DNA of 64,000 bases from Nocardia brasiliensis NBRC 14402 (lineage in GTDB: Bacteria; Actinomycetota; Actinomycetes; Mycobacteriales; Mycobacteriaceae): assembly GCF_000308475.2 (NCBI RefSeq), contig NZ_BAFT02000066.1, positions 62,001 through 126,000 on the forward strand. The letters are read 5' to 3'. The position numbers and the translations under genes are program-made. Every line of letters begins with the position of its first letter. The stretch's first letter is position 1. The notes under the pieces were generated by a model, which was not told the DNA's origin, ran no database searches, and saw only the letters and a list, made by a program, of their open reading frames with translations. Of this stretch, positions 8,901-16,285 are shown one piece after another.

Positions 8901-11161
8901 ATTCGCGGCTCCGCCGCCGGCACCTCGGCCAGCTTCCGGTGCAGTCGCGCCAGGATGGGATCGACCTGGGACGAATGCGAAGCCACCTCGACGTCGATCA
9001 TCCTCGCCACCACACCGGCGGCGGCCCACCGGTCCATGAGTCCGGCGATCTGAGTCGCGTCTCCCGAGACCACGGTGCTGCCCGGCGAGGTCAGCACACC
9101 CAGGCTCACCCCGTCCGCACCGAACTCGTCGAGCGCGGCCTGGACTCGTTCGGCGCCGCACATGACCGATGCCATCGCTCCGCCGGAGATCGTATCCAGC
9201 AGAGCGGAGCGACGGCTGATGACCTTCACCCCGTCCGCCGTGCTCAGACCGCCCGCGACCACCAGCGCGGCGACCTCCCCCAGCGACTGGCCGATGACCG
9301 CCGCCGGTACGACACCCCAGGACCGCCACACAGCCGCGAGCGCCACCTGCACGCCGAACAACGCCGGTTGAATCCGGCCCAACCCCGCCAGCCGCTGCGG
9401 GTATTCGAGAACCTCGCGCAGCGAGAATCCGGCCTCGGCTCTGATGAGCGGTTCCAGTTCGTCGACAGCGGCGGCGAACACCGGCTCGCTGCGCAACAGC
9501 CCCTGACACATGCCGGGGCGCTGCGAACCCTGGCCGGTGAACACGAAGACCGGGCCCGCGTGTCCGGGCGGCAACACCGGAGTCCCGGAAACAACGCCGT
9601 CGACGGACTGTTCGGCGGCGAACGCCCGGGCCCGAGTCGCAAGCTGCCCGAGGTCACGGGCAAGGACGACCAGCCGGTGCTCGGCATGCGAGCGCCGCTG
9701 GGCCAGCGTGTGCGCCACATCCAGCGGCGAGGCACTGTCCCCCCGCGCGGCCACCCACTCCGCGAGACGAGAAGCGTTGCCAGTCAGGGCCTTTGCCGTC
9801 GCGCCCGATACCAGATGGATCAGTGTCCCCGCATTGTGGGGCGCTGGACGCCGCTTCGCCGACGCGGGCGCGGACTCGACCACGACATGGGCGTTCGTGC
9901 CTGTCACCCCGTACGAACACACCGCCGCCAGACGACTCGCCCCGTCGACGGGCCAATCGGCGAGCGAAGCGGGCACGAAGAGCCGCGATTCCTCGTCGCG
10001 CGGAATCGACGGATTCCATTGCCGGAAACCGGCATTCGGAGCGATCTGCCCGCGACGCAGGCACTCGATCGTCTTGATCAACCCCGCGATCCCGGACACC
10101 GGCTCGGAGTGCCCGATATTGGTCTTGATCGAACCGAGGGCGCAGCGGCCACGCCCGTGCTGCCCGTAAACGGCATTGATCGAGGTGTACTCGACCGGAT
10201 CCCCGACCACGGTCCCCGGCCCGTGGGCCTCCACCAGCCCGACCTCACCAGGATCGATGTGCGCCGCGGCGACCGCGCTCCGGAACAACCGCTGCTGCAT
10301 CTCGGTCGACGGCGCGGTCAACCGGCTGGCCTGCCCATCGTTGTTGACCGCACTACCCCGGATGACCGCGAGCACCCGATCCCCGGCCCGCCGAGCATCC
10401 GCGAGCCGCTCGAGCACCAGCACCCCCGCTCCTTCACCGCGCACGTACCCGTCGGCCCGCGCGTCGAAGGCGTGGCAGCCACCACTGCGCGAAAGCAGCA
10501 GCGGCGCTTCGTAGTAATGAGTCTCCGGCGAGACCATCAACAGCACACCACCGGCCAGCGCGGTGTCACACTCCCCCAAGGTCAGTGCTCCGCAAGCGGT
10601 GTCGAGCGCCACCAAACCCGATGAGCAGTGCGTGCTGACCACCATCGCCGGACCCCGCAGGTCCATCGAGAACGCGATCCGCCCCGCCGCGCCAGCGGTG
10701 AAATTTCCGAACAGGTAAGCACTTTGGGGGGCATCCTGCACCGGGCACGCCTCACGGAGCAGATTGTCCGGAGCATAGGTGCCCATATAGACACCGGTAC
10801 GGCTGCCCCGCAGCCGATCCACCGGAATACCCGCGTGCTCCACCGCCTGCCAGGCCACCTCCATCAGTACCCGGAACTGCGGATCGACCCATCGTTGCTC
10901 GAGCGGCGCCACCGAGAAGGCCCGCGGATCCCACGCCCAGATGTCCCCGTCGAGAAAACAACCGAAGCCGGCCCGTTCAGCAATCTCGGGATCGTGCACC
11001 GCCGCCAACGCCGCCGCGTCCCAGCGACCCGACGGCACCGGGCCCACCGTCGAACGTCCCGCGGCCACCAGCTCCCACAGACTGTCCGGATCACCCACCC
11101 GCCCCGGAAACCGGCAACCCACACCGACAATCGCGATCGGCACCTCTGCGGTCGCTGACAT
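5930..11161 (-). CDS. Single-module type I polyketide synthase (KS-AT-DH-KR-ACP)
   Basis: A 1743-residue enzyme. The KS spans about residues 8-430 with Cys179 in STHCSSGLVAL (usually TACSSSL), EAHGPGT (usually EAHGTGT) and KTNIGHS. The AT (about 550-830) has GQGSQRPG, nucleophile motif GQSLGE (usually GHSxGE) and VASH at the specificity site, closer to methylmalonyl YASH than malonyl HAFH. The DH has DHSVADVPVLPGTG and HPALADQVVQ, so both catalytic residues remain. The KR (about 1360-1560) has TGGLGGLG and AYAAANAF; the LDD motif reads VAD. The ACP has LGLDSLG near residue 1684. There is no ER, TE or loading domain. ATG 11161 follows GAGGTGG; the frame extends 50 codons further 5' without a better start. 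Product release must be by another enzyme. Confidence 0.93.
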   Translation of the reverse strand: MSATAEVPIAIVGVGCRFPGRVGDPDSLWELVAAGRSTVGPVPSGRWDAAALAAVHDPEIAERAGFGCFLDGDIWAWDPRAFSVAPLEQRWVDPQFRVLMEVAWQAVEHAGIPVDRLRGSRTGVYMGTYAPDNLLREACPVQDAPQSAYLFGNFTAGAAGRIAFSMDLRGPAMVVSTHCSSGLVALDTACGALTLGECDTALAGGVLLMVSPETHYYEAPLLLSRSGGCHAFDARADGYVRGEGAGVLVLERLADARRAGDRVLAVIRGSAVNNDGQASRLTAPSTEMQQRLFRSAVAAAHIDPGEVGLVEAHGPGTVVGDPVEYTSINAVYGQHGRGRCALGSIKTNIGHSEPVSGIAGLIKTIECLRRGQIAPNAGFRQWNPSIPRDEESRLFVPASLADWPVDGASRLAAVCSYGVTGTNAHVVVESAPASAKRRPAPHNAGTLIHLVSGATAKALTGNASRLAEWVAARGDSASPLDVAHTLAQRRSHAEHRLVVLARDLGQLATRARAFAAEQSVDGVVSGTPVLPPGHAGPVFVFTGQGSQRPGMCQGLLRSEPVFAAAVDELEPLIRAEAGFSLREVLEYPQRLAGLGRIQPALFGVQVALAAVWRSWGVVPAAVIGQSLGEVAALVVAGGLSTADGVKVISRRSALLDTISGGAMASVMCGAERVQAALDEFGADGVSLGVLTSPGSTVVSGDATQIAGLMDRWAAAGVVARMIDVEVASHSSQVDPILARLHRKLAEVPAAEPRIPFYSTVSRDPRQPGRLDGSYWVRNQRDTVRFHTAVSAALAHGHRLFLECSAHPLAVRPILDTAAHEGIRDVVAVGSLRQGSDDQEAFLTHLATLHTAGHDGIDFAAHYGAGDLVDVPVTDWQRTRHGGGEPAYRLVGARLPGATQHPLLGGHVQEPDRPDQHRWQTPIGPRLLPWLADHSVADVPVLPGTGMVEMMLAAAARVYGSDRVGARDVTIASPLLLDTEPLVTTTLTRHGGSARVEIVSTSADGVTVHAHGTVTALPDKHCPTPLSPAERLPNGFRDSAVDSLHRTFRDCHDVVHGPAFTAIDRIQVHPDEDSAVGHLHTHESAQISAWTMALHPALADQVVQIAVSAWLAHYALVPGPVVVAGFGAVRVYGPTAHTRVVTVRLSEADEVGCTASARLACADGTVVAEIDGLCVANITRPSERFTTRLSHVEWIVSPAPVDRPRAAAGTWTVLTTSDSGWAQELARELDKQTAGCRQLSRQTFLADPGTLSACTGVVVALGVEHPGDDLADAIRAVVSDTATVVRQLARCEPPPRLWVLSRADHAPLATASIRGLLRAVTYEHPELRAGVVEFTDEYEAVVAELLDDRQPVTEVSLLPQRHVAQIRSGAPTAAAVTRALPLIRPGSGYLVTGGLGGLGLLTVEWLARQGATRITVSSRGAPSPEIDSRLRSLRAAGTNIVLVQGDIGDPAVAARAVADGDGCPLRGVFHCAGVVADATIATLDEPLLDRVWRGKAAGAWALHKATEAIELDLFVVYSSVAALIGSPGQAAYAAANAFLDGLVAQRNAMGLPATGINWGPWGRVGRGQHLAERGFLTISPADGIDALERILTGGFRQVAYSPLDIDRWTEPYSAVRSATLLTALLDGTDSESEDTDIRARLLAADSPQQRRTILESFIIDTVRSLLGATTHHIGPHTSMVLLGLDSLGAIQLQQRLRRALHTEMKTGVIWVKPSAAALADWLLDHLGFGSGTPHQSAPTAGDPP

Positions 11162-11948
11162 CAAACACCACCTCACTCGGCAACAGCGGTGAAACAGAAG
11201 CATTCGGGTACGAAATTCACTGTCCCCCAAGCGATGCCACAGGTCCACCGCAGCGATACAACCTGGCCGTAACGGACGATTTCCATCGAGATGGGGACTC
11301 GACCAGCACAAGATGTTGCCATTGCAGAATCAGGCGCGACCACACGCCAAAGCAAGGCCCGCCACGCGGCGAGGATGCGTTCCCGCGTTGTCGGCCCGGC
11401 AACGACGCCGGCAGGGCGAACCTCTCGCTAGCCGCCGAGCCGCACCGAATCTCGGCCTGCGCTATCCGAACAGACCACGCGACCGCCGCGACAACCGCAT
11501 CAACCCAGCAAACATCCCACCAAGATCTTCCACTACCCGGCGTGTCGCACCGCATGTCGCGCGCGACATGCGGTCGGCACTTCCACAGTCGGACTTCGAC
11601 TTCCAAAGCCGGCACGCTGACGGCAGCTGGACCGCCAAGGGCTCGCGGCGCACAGGTGCGCGAATAGTCGACGCCCCTTGACCGTGCAGGGCACCGCTGA
11701 CACCCCGGCCGGCATCGTGGACATGCTGCGCGCCAAGGACCGGGTCGTTTCGACCTCGAACACCGCGGCGAAGTCAGCATTTTCATCGAGCCGGAGGTTG
11801 TCCTGATCGGTCGACGCCACTATCTGCACGCTCGACGAACACAACCCACCGCGATGCCGTTCGATGACAATTGAAGGGGAACTCTCAGCAGACTTCAGCG
11901 CGTGCTAACAATGGTTCTTTTCGGCGATATAGACCGTAATATGCCGCT
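11162..11948. other. Gene-poor intergenic region with a perfect palindrome and a decayed frame
   Basis: About 790 bp upstream of the PKS without a convincing gene. It should hold the PKS promoter, but I see no clear -35/-10 pair. A perfect 26-bp palindrome lies at 11549-11574. At 11686-11874 an apparently protein-like stretch (VDMLRAKDRV, then in another frame FDLEHRGEVSIFIEPEVVLI to a TGA at 11872) looks like a frameshifted remnant of a small gene. Other frames here have arbitrary composition. Confidence 0.5.
11549..11574. repeat. Perfect 26-bp palindrome
   Basis: Two 13-bp arms, ACCGCATGTCGCG and its exact reverse complement, meet without a spacer. There is no following T-tract and no near-by gene end, so an operator or recombination site is more likely than a terminator. 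It lies about 390 bp upstream of the PKS start. Confidence 0.6.
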
Positions 11949-12596
11949 ATGAGCACCTATGACGACGTGACGTCCTTCGATACCGGTGGGCTGATACTCG
12001 ACAGTCCCGAGCCGAACGAGGAACCATTCGATCGGCTGGCACTGGTGCCGCCGCATACCGAGCTCGCGCACGAACACGAGCCTCCTGGCGCGGCAGCGGA
12101 ATTGGATGCGGCGGTCAGCACCTTCGTCGAGGCGAATCGGCGGCTGGTGCAATTGGTGCACGCGGCCAAGCGGCAGGGCCTCGGCAGCAACGATATCGTG
12201 CGCCGTACCTCGCTCGCGTGGCCGGCGGAGGTCACGCTGGACATTCTGGCCAAGTCCGAGAAGGTCGCACGAGCCGCGAAAGTGTTGCGGGCCGCTGGAG
12301 TTTCGGTCGCGGACACCAGTACCGACGGCGACGGCGACACGGTCGTGTCGCTGCACAGTTCGTGGTCCAGGCGGCTGGTGTGCCTGCACGTCCACCGGCC
12401 CACGATCAGCCAGGAGTCGACACGCTGGTCCGCCCTCACCGTCGTCGGCGCACTCCATACGGCAGGCTACCGGCTACTCGTGCATCCCCACTCCCCGCTG
12501 ACCCCCTCCTCCGCGGTGGAGTACTTCGCCGATCCGGCCGCGATCCTGGTCATCGAGGAACCGAGCGGCACCGCCTCCTACCCCACCTACACGTGA
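11949..12596 (+). CDS. Hypothetical protein
   Basis: A 215-residue soluble protein I do not recognise. The first 55 residues are acidic and likely disordered (SPEPNEEPFD, HEHEPPGAAAE). Residues 57-100 form a predicted amphipathic helix followed by a helix-turn-helix-like pair (QGLGSNDIVRRTSLAWPAEV, then LDILAKSEKVARAAKVL). The C-terminal half alternates beta strands (VVSLHSSWSRRLVCLHVHR) and ends with VEYFADPAAILVIEEPSG. It starts at ATG 11949 without a strong ribosome site and has no operon partner. A regulatory or conflict-related adaptor is possible, but I assign no function. Confidence 0.65.
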   Translation: MSTYDDVTSFDTGGLILDSPEPNEEPFDRLALVPPHTELAHEHEPPGAAAELDAAVSTFVEANRRLVQLVHAAKRQGLGSNDIVRRTSLAWPAEVTLDILAKSEKVARAAKVLRAAGVSVADTSTDGDGDTVVSLHSSWSRRLVCLHVHRPTISQESTRWSALTVVGALHTAGYRLLVHPHSPLTPSSAVEYFADPAAILVIEEPSGTASYPTYT

Positions 12597-12687
12597 GACG
12601 TAGCTCGAATCAACTGCCGCACAACGAAACTCGCCGTCCACCGGGGCTCGGCATCGAGCAGTGAGCCGACCCGATCCGACGCCGACC

Positions 12688-12719
12688 AGCACCGAAAGAT
12701 AAACCCCGGCTTCGGTGCT
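12688..12719 (+). terminator. Hairpin, probable terminator
   Basis: AGCACCGAA at 12688-12696 pairs perfectly with TTCGGTGCT at 12711-12719 around a 14-nt loop. It lies about 90 bp after the hypothetical gene ending at 12596. There is no U-tract, as is common in high-GC actinobacteria. The remaining bases to 12905 are relatively AT-rich and presumably carry the protease promoter. Confidence 0.45.
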
Positions 12720-12905
12720 ACCGAAAGAGCTTTAGCAGCAGGCGAATTCAGTTTACTTCCGGCTTACATCGCTTACCATTCCGTGATATTCAACGTATAG
12801 TCGAACGCGCCAGGCCCGGCGATGCCGCATATCAATTTCTGTCATCGGCCGCGAATTCCGAGCCGGCCTTCTGTTCAGTTGTCCTTCACCGGAGGTCTCC
12901 ACCGC

Positions 12906-14000
12906 ATGTCGAATGCTGCCCATCGCGTCACCTACCGCGGCAGACATCGAGTCCCGAAGTCACCCACGCGCGGCACACCCCAAATTTTCGCCACAGTGCT
13001 GGCCGGCGCCCTGCTCGCGCCGGTCGCGCTGAGTTTGACGACGACCACGGCCACCGTCGCCCAGGCCGCCCGCCTCGGCTTCAAAGCACCGATCCAGGGT
13101 TACGACAAGGACGGCCGGGCGATCATTCATTACAACAACAAGATCCACGATCCCAATATCGAGAATGCCGTCGAACATCTGAACTCCACACCCGGACTCA
13201 ACATTGTTTTCAAACCGGGCACCGGGCGGGGCGCCATCGACATCAGCCGCGGGCAGCTCGGCCAGGGTGTCGCCGGGCTCGGCGGCATGGATGCCGGTGG
13301 CCCGTTCGTCAAAATCTCCTCCGATATCAACAATATGAACTCCGGTGACCGGACCGAGGTAGCCGGGCATGAATTGCTGCATTCCATCGGTCTCGATCAC
13401 GACGACAGCGGCTGCAGCATCATGGCCAGTGTCGTCAACCGTTGCAAGGACGGGGCGACTCCGCTGCAGAAGAAGGAGATCAACGAGCTCAACAGCATGT
13501 ACAAGCGGGGAAAGCCGGGCGATTCGTCGGATCAGGACACCGGGGACTATTCGTCAGACCAGCAAGGTGAGGGGTCGGATCGGCCGGGCGACACGACTGC
13601 CGGAGATGATCGGTTCGGCGACGACAGCGCTGATCCGTTCGGCGACCTCACCGGCAGTGATCCCTTCGCTGATTTCCCCGGCAGCGATCCTTTCGGCGAT
13701 CCATCGGGAAGCGACACCGGAGGTGACCCCTTCGGCGACATTTTCGACGGCGACACCGGTAGCGACCCGTTCGGCGATTTCATGGACGCCGATACCGGGG
13801 GCGATCCTTTCGGTGACCTCTTCGGTGGCGATACCGGAGGCGACCCGTTCGGCGACCTCTTCAGCGGCGGTGGCGATGGATTCGATTGGTTCACCGGTGC
13901 AGACGACCCGTTCGGCGGCGGCCGGGATATCTTCAGCAGCGGCGGCTTCGGCGACCTCGCCGGCGTGGGAGGCGGTTTCGACGAAGGTGGCTGGTTCTAG
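12906..14000 (+). CDS. Secreted HExxH metalloprotease (snapalysin-like) with Gly/Asp/Phe repeat tail
   Basis: A 364-residue exported protein. A signal peptide covers residues 1-55 (arginine-rich n-region, hydrophobic core, cleavage near VAQAA). The catalytic domain, about 56-190, contains HELLHSIGLDHDDSGC: His145, Glu146, His149 and His155 form an HExxHxxGxxH site like snapalysin-type or other metzincin-related peptidases, and three downstream cysteines could form disulfides. From about residue 190 the protein becomes disordered and acidic, with eight DPFGD-like units between about 213 and 340. GGAGG (12891-12895) supports ATG 12906. The tail could bind calcium or wall polymers. It is a single gene with no propeptide partner. 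Confidence 0.8.
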   Translation: MSNAAHRVTYRGRHRVPKSPTRGTPQIFATVLAGALLAPVALSLTTTTATVAQAARLGFKAPIQGYDKDGRAIIHYNNKIHDPNIENAVEHLNSTPGLNIVFKPGTGRGAIDISRGQLGQGVAGLGGMDAGGPFVKISSDINNMNSGDRTEVAGHELLHSIGLDHDDSGCSIMASVVNRCKDGATPLQKKEINELNSMYKRGKPGDSSDQDTGDYSSDQQGEGSDRPGDTTAGDDRFGDDSADPFGDLTGSDPFADFPGSDPFGDPSGSDTGGDPFGDIFDGDTGSDPFGDFMDADTGGDPFGDLFGGDTGGDPFGDLFSGGGDGFDWFTGADDPFGGGRDIFSSGGFGDLAGVGGGFDEGGWF

Positions 14001-14149
14001 CCGGCCACAGCACTCCGCTGACGACGGAAGTCGTTGTGGCACAGGACTGCTGTCCCGGGACGTGACAACCGTTGTCATGCGTTCGGCCGATACCGCTCAG
14101 TGTTCGTGTCGAACAGAATGAGGCTATTGCAGGGTCAAGATCATCGACG

Positions 14150-14422
14150 ATGAGGAATACTTCGCGCATGATGTTTGCGCTGGCGACAGTTGCGGATGTT
14201 TCCGAGCCCGGCCCGGCAGGGGTGCCCGCAGCGCACGCCGAGGTCATGCCGCCCCATGCGGTGAGTTCCTCAGCGGCACTAGAGTTCTCGGGTCGGCTAC
14301 GCTCGGCGCTGCTCGACGCCGCAGGTCAGCTCGACGCGCAAACGACCAGTGGCGAGCAGTGGCGCCGGGCGCTGGGGGATGCCGTCCGCGGGTGGAAACT
14401 CTCGCCGTCATCGTGCGGGTAG
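14150..14422 (+). CDS. Possible small hypothetical protein
   Basis: A 90-codon frame from ATG 14150 that ends 31 bp inside the start of the next gene. The C-terminal half (ALEFSGRLRSALLDAAGQLD) is a convincing amphipathic helix, and the overlap suggests translational coupling, but there is no recognisable family and no strong ribosome site. The alternative is non-coding leader sequence for the FAD/NAD(P) gene. Confidence 0.35.
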   Translation: MRNTSRMMFALATVADVSEPGPAGVPAAHAEVMPPHAVSSSAALEFSGRLRSALLDAAGQLDAQTTSGEQWRRALGDAVRGWKLSPSSCG

Positions 14423-16260
14423 TAGCTGATCAGGCGGGATCCCCACGAAGGTCCCGGCGAATCGTCGTAGTCGGCGCAGGTCTGGCGGGCACCGCCACAG
14501 CGATCCGGCTTCTACGGTTCGCCACCGAGCCTGTCGAAATCGTCCTGCTCGAACGCCAGAAGGAACACAGATACGCGGGAGTGGCGTATCACGCGGCGGG
14601 AAATCCGTGGAACCATATCTTCAACATCCAAGCGGGCCGGATGTCGGCTTTCCGGGAGGATGTCGACGACTTCTTGAATTGGGCCAACGGCGAAGCCGAT
14701 CGATCGGCATGGCCGCCGGAGTGGCGCGAAGTCACCTTCTTCGAATCAGATCCGGCACCGCGCCGAATCTACGCGGATTACCTCGGTCAACGGCTGGCCG
14801 AAGCCGCGGCGGAAGCTGATGACGGCGTCGTCCTGCTCGAGGCAGACGGTGAAATGGTCGACCTGACACCGTCGGCCGACGGCATTTCCGTCGTGATCGA
14901 AAATCTGTCCTGGTCGGGCGGCCCCGGTCTCGAATCGACGACCGTAGACGCGGACCACATCATCCTCGCGACGGGACCTGAACTGCGCCAGCCACGCTAC
15001 GCACAGGCTGTGCTCGACCACCCGTCCTACATTCGGCGGCCCTACACCGGCGAGGCAGTGGAGCAAATCAGGACACTACCGCCGCGTGCTGTCGTCGCCA
15101 TCATCGGAACACTGCTCAGCGCTTACGATTTCGCTGCGCTGCTGCTACGGCAAGGGCACACCGGCGCGATATACATGATTTCGCCGTCGAGCCTGACGCC
15201 GGGAACCTACCCGGCCGACCACCGGCATGGCGTACTGGCCGTCCCGCCACCCATTATCGACGTCGAGCAGGAACGTGCGGTTCTCGCCGGCCAACTCGAA
15301 GCCGAGTGGGTCAGGGCCTGCCTTTTCGTCGCCGAGCAGCATCCCGAAGTGCACGCGGCCGTGATTTCGGAGCGAGTCGCGAAAGCCTGGGAAGCATATC
15401 TGCCCGACATATTCCAGCACATCTGCGCCGAAGACCTGCAGTTCCTCTTGGAAAAGTACGGCAGCCGGCTCGCCACGCTACGGGTCAGTGCGATGTCGTA
15501 CACCACCGCCGTCGTGGATGCCGCGCTCCGCGTGAGCGGGCAGGTCCAGGTCGTGGCCGGTCGCGTCGCGGACTTACAGCCGCTCGAGCAAGATCGTTTG
15601 TTGCTGACACTCTCCGGCGACGGACCGCACCGAACCTTGGCGGCAGACCTGGTCATCTCCAATTTCGGCCGGGAGTTCGACTATGCCGCGGTGACCTCTC
15701 GGCTGTGGCAATGTCTCCTCGACAACGGGCTGGCCATTCCGCACCGGAAGACCCGAAGAGGCGTGGAGGTAGACAGATTCGGCGCTTTACTCACGGCTGA
15801 TGGCCGTAAGTCCGGAGCGATCTCCGCGGTGGGGGCTCCCCGGGAAGGCGACGAAATTGTTCGGCACGGACGGCTCGGGGCCTTCAGTTTCAATCTGGCC
15901 ACCATCAAGAACCATTCCGTGTCGGTGGCCGCGGATGTGCTGCGCAAACTCGAATCGAGGTACGCGAGCCTGCCCGACTCCGCGTCGACTCCACCGCTGG
16001 AAAGCGCCTGGGCCGAACTGGTTTCGTTGGAGGTGCAGCGCTTGGCGGCGCGCCGGCGGCAGACCCGCGCCGAATATCAGGCCCAGTTGGAGACGAAACT
16101 TCGCGCGGCCTCGGGACAATCCGATATCGGCGCCTGGCTGGCGGCGATCAATCGAGCTGCCGTCGACTGCCTGACCGACCTCTCCGTGACGCCGAGGGAA
16201 CTGCGCGCGCAGCTCATGCTCGACCTGCGATCGCCAACCTCTGATCGGACCCCGCAGTGA
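14392..16260 (+). CDS. FAD/NAD(P)-binding oxidoreductase (NAD_binding_9 type)
   Basis: A protein of about 622 residues beginning with the Rossmann segment RIVVVGAGLAGTATAIRLL, followed by HIFNIQAGRMSAFREDVDDF and a second nucleotide-binding stretch AVVAIIGTLLSAYDFAALLL around residue 240. This layout matches the large FAD-NAD(P)-binding family often found as single genes in actinobacteria and proteobacteria. Related enzymes hydroxylate or dehydrogenate small molecules or amino acids, but most are uncharacterised. GTG 14392 is preferred because GGGGGAT lies upstream; GTG 14359 is a longer alternative. The C-terminal 100 residues form a charged helical extension (QRLAARRRQTRAEYQAQLE). It converges on the E1 gene 25 bp away. 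Confidence 0.8.
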   Translation: METLAVIVRVVADQAGSPRRSRRIVVVGAGLAGTATAIRLLRFATEPVEIVLLERQKEHRYAGVAYHAAGNPWNHIFNIQAGRMSAFREDVDDFLNWANGEADRSAWPPEWREVTFFESDPAPRRIYADYLGQRLAEAAAEADDGVVLLEADGEMVDLTPSADGISVVIENLSWSGGPGLESTTVDADHIILATGPELRQPRYAQAVLDHPSYIRRPYTGEAVEQIRTLPPRAVVAIIGTLLSAYDFAALLLRQGHTGAIYMISPSSLTPGTYPADHRHGVLAVPPPIIDVEQERAVLAGQLEAEWVRACLFVAEQHPEVHAAVISERVAKAWEAYLPDIFQHICAEDLQFLLEKYGSRLATLRVSAMSYTTAVVDAALRVSGQVQVVAGRVADLQPLEQDRLLLTLSGDGPHRTLAADLVISNFGREFDYAAVTSRLWQCLLDNGLAIPHRKTRRGVEVDRFGALLTADGRKSGAISAVGAPREGDEIVRHGRLGAFSFNLATIKNHSVSVAADVLRKLESRYASLPDSASTPPLESAWAELVSLEVQRLAARRRQTRAEYQAQLETKLRAASGQSDIGAWLAAINRAAVDCLTDLSVTPRELRAQLMLDLRSPTSDRTPQ

Positions 16261-16285
16261 CAATCACCGACCATTTGCCCGATCG

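Noticed and set aside
8132..10624. Long plus-strand open frame (830 codons) inside the PKS
   Set aside because: It is antisense to a clearly recognisable PKS, has arbitrary Arg/Gly/His-rich composition and no domain; it is a GC-skew shadow.
11162..11311. 50-codon N-terminal extension of the PKS
   Set aside because: Its residues are Cys/Trp/Arg-rich and unlike any KS N-terminus, and ATG 11161 has a GAGGTGG ribosome site right before the KS domain.
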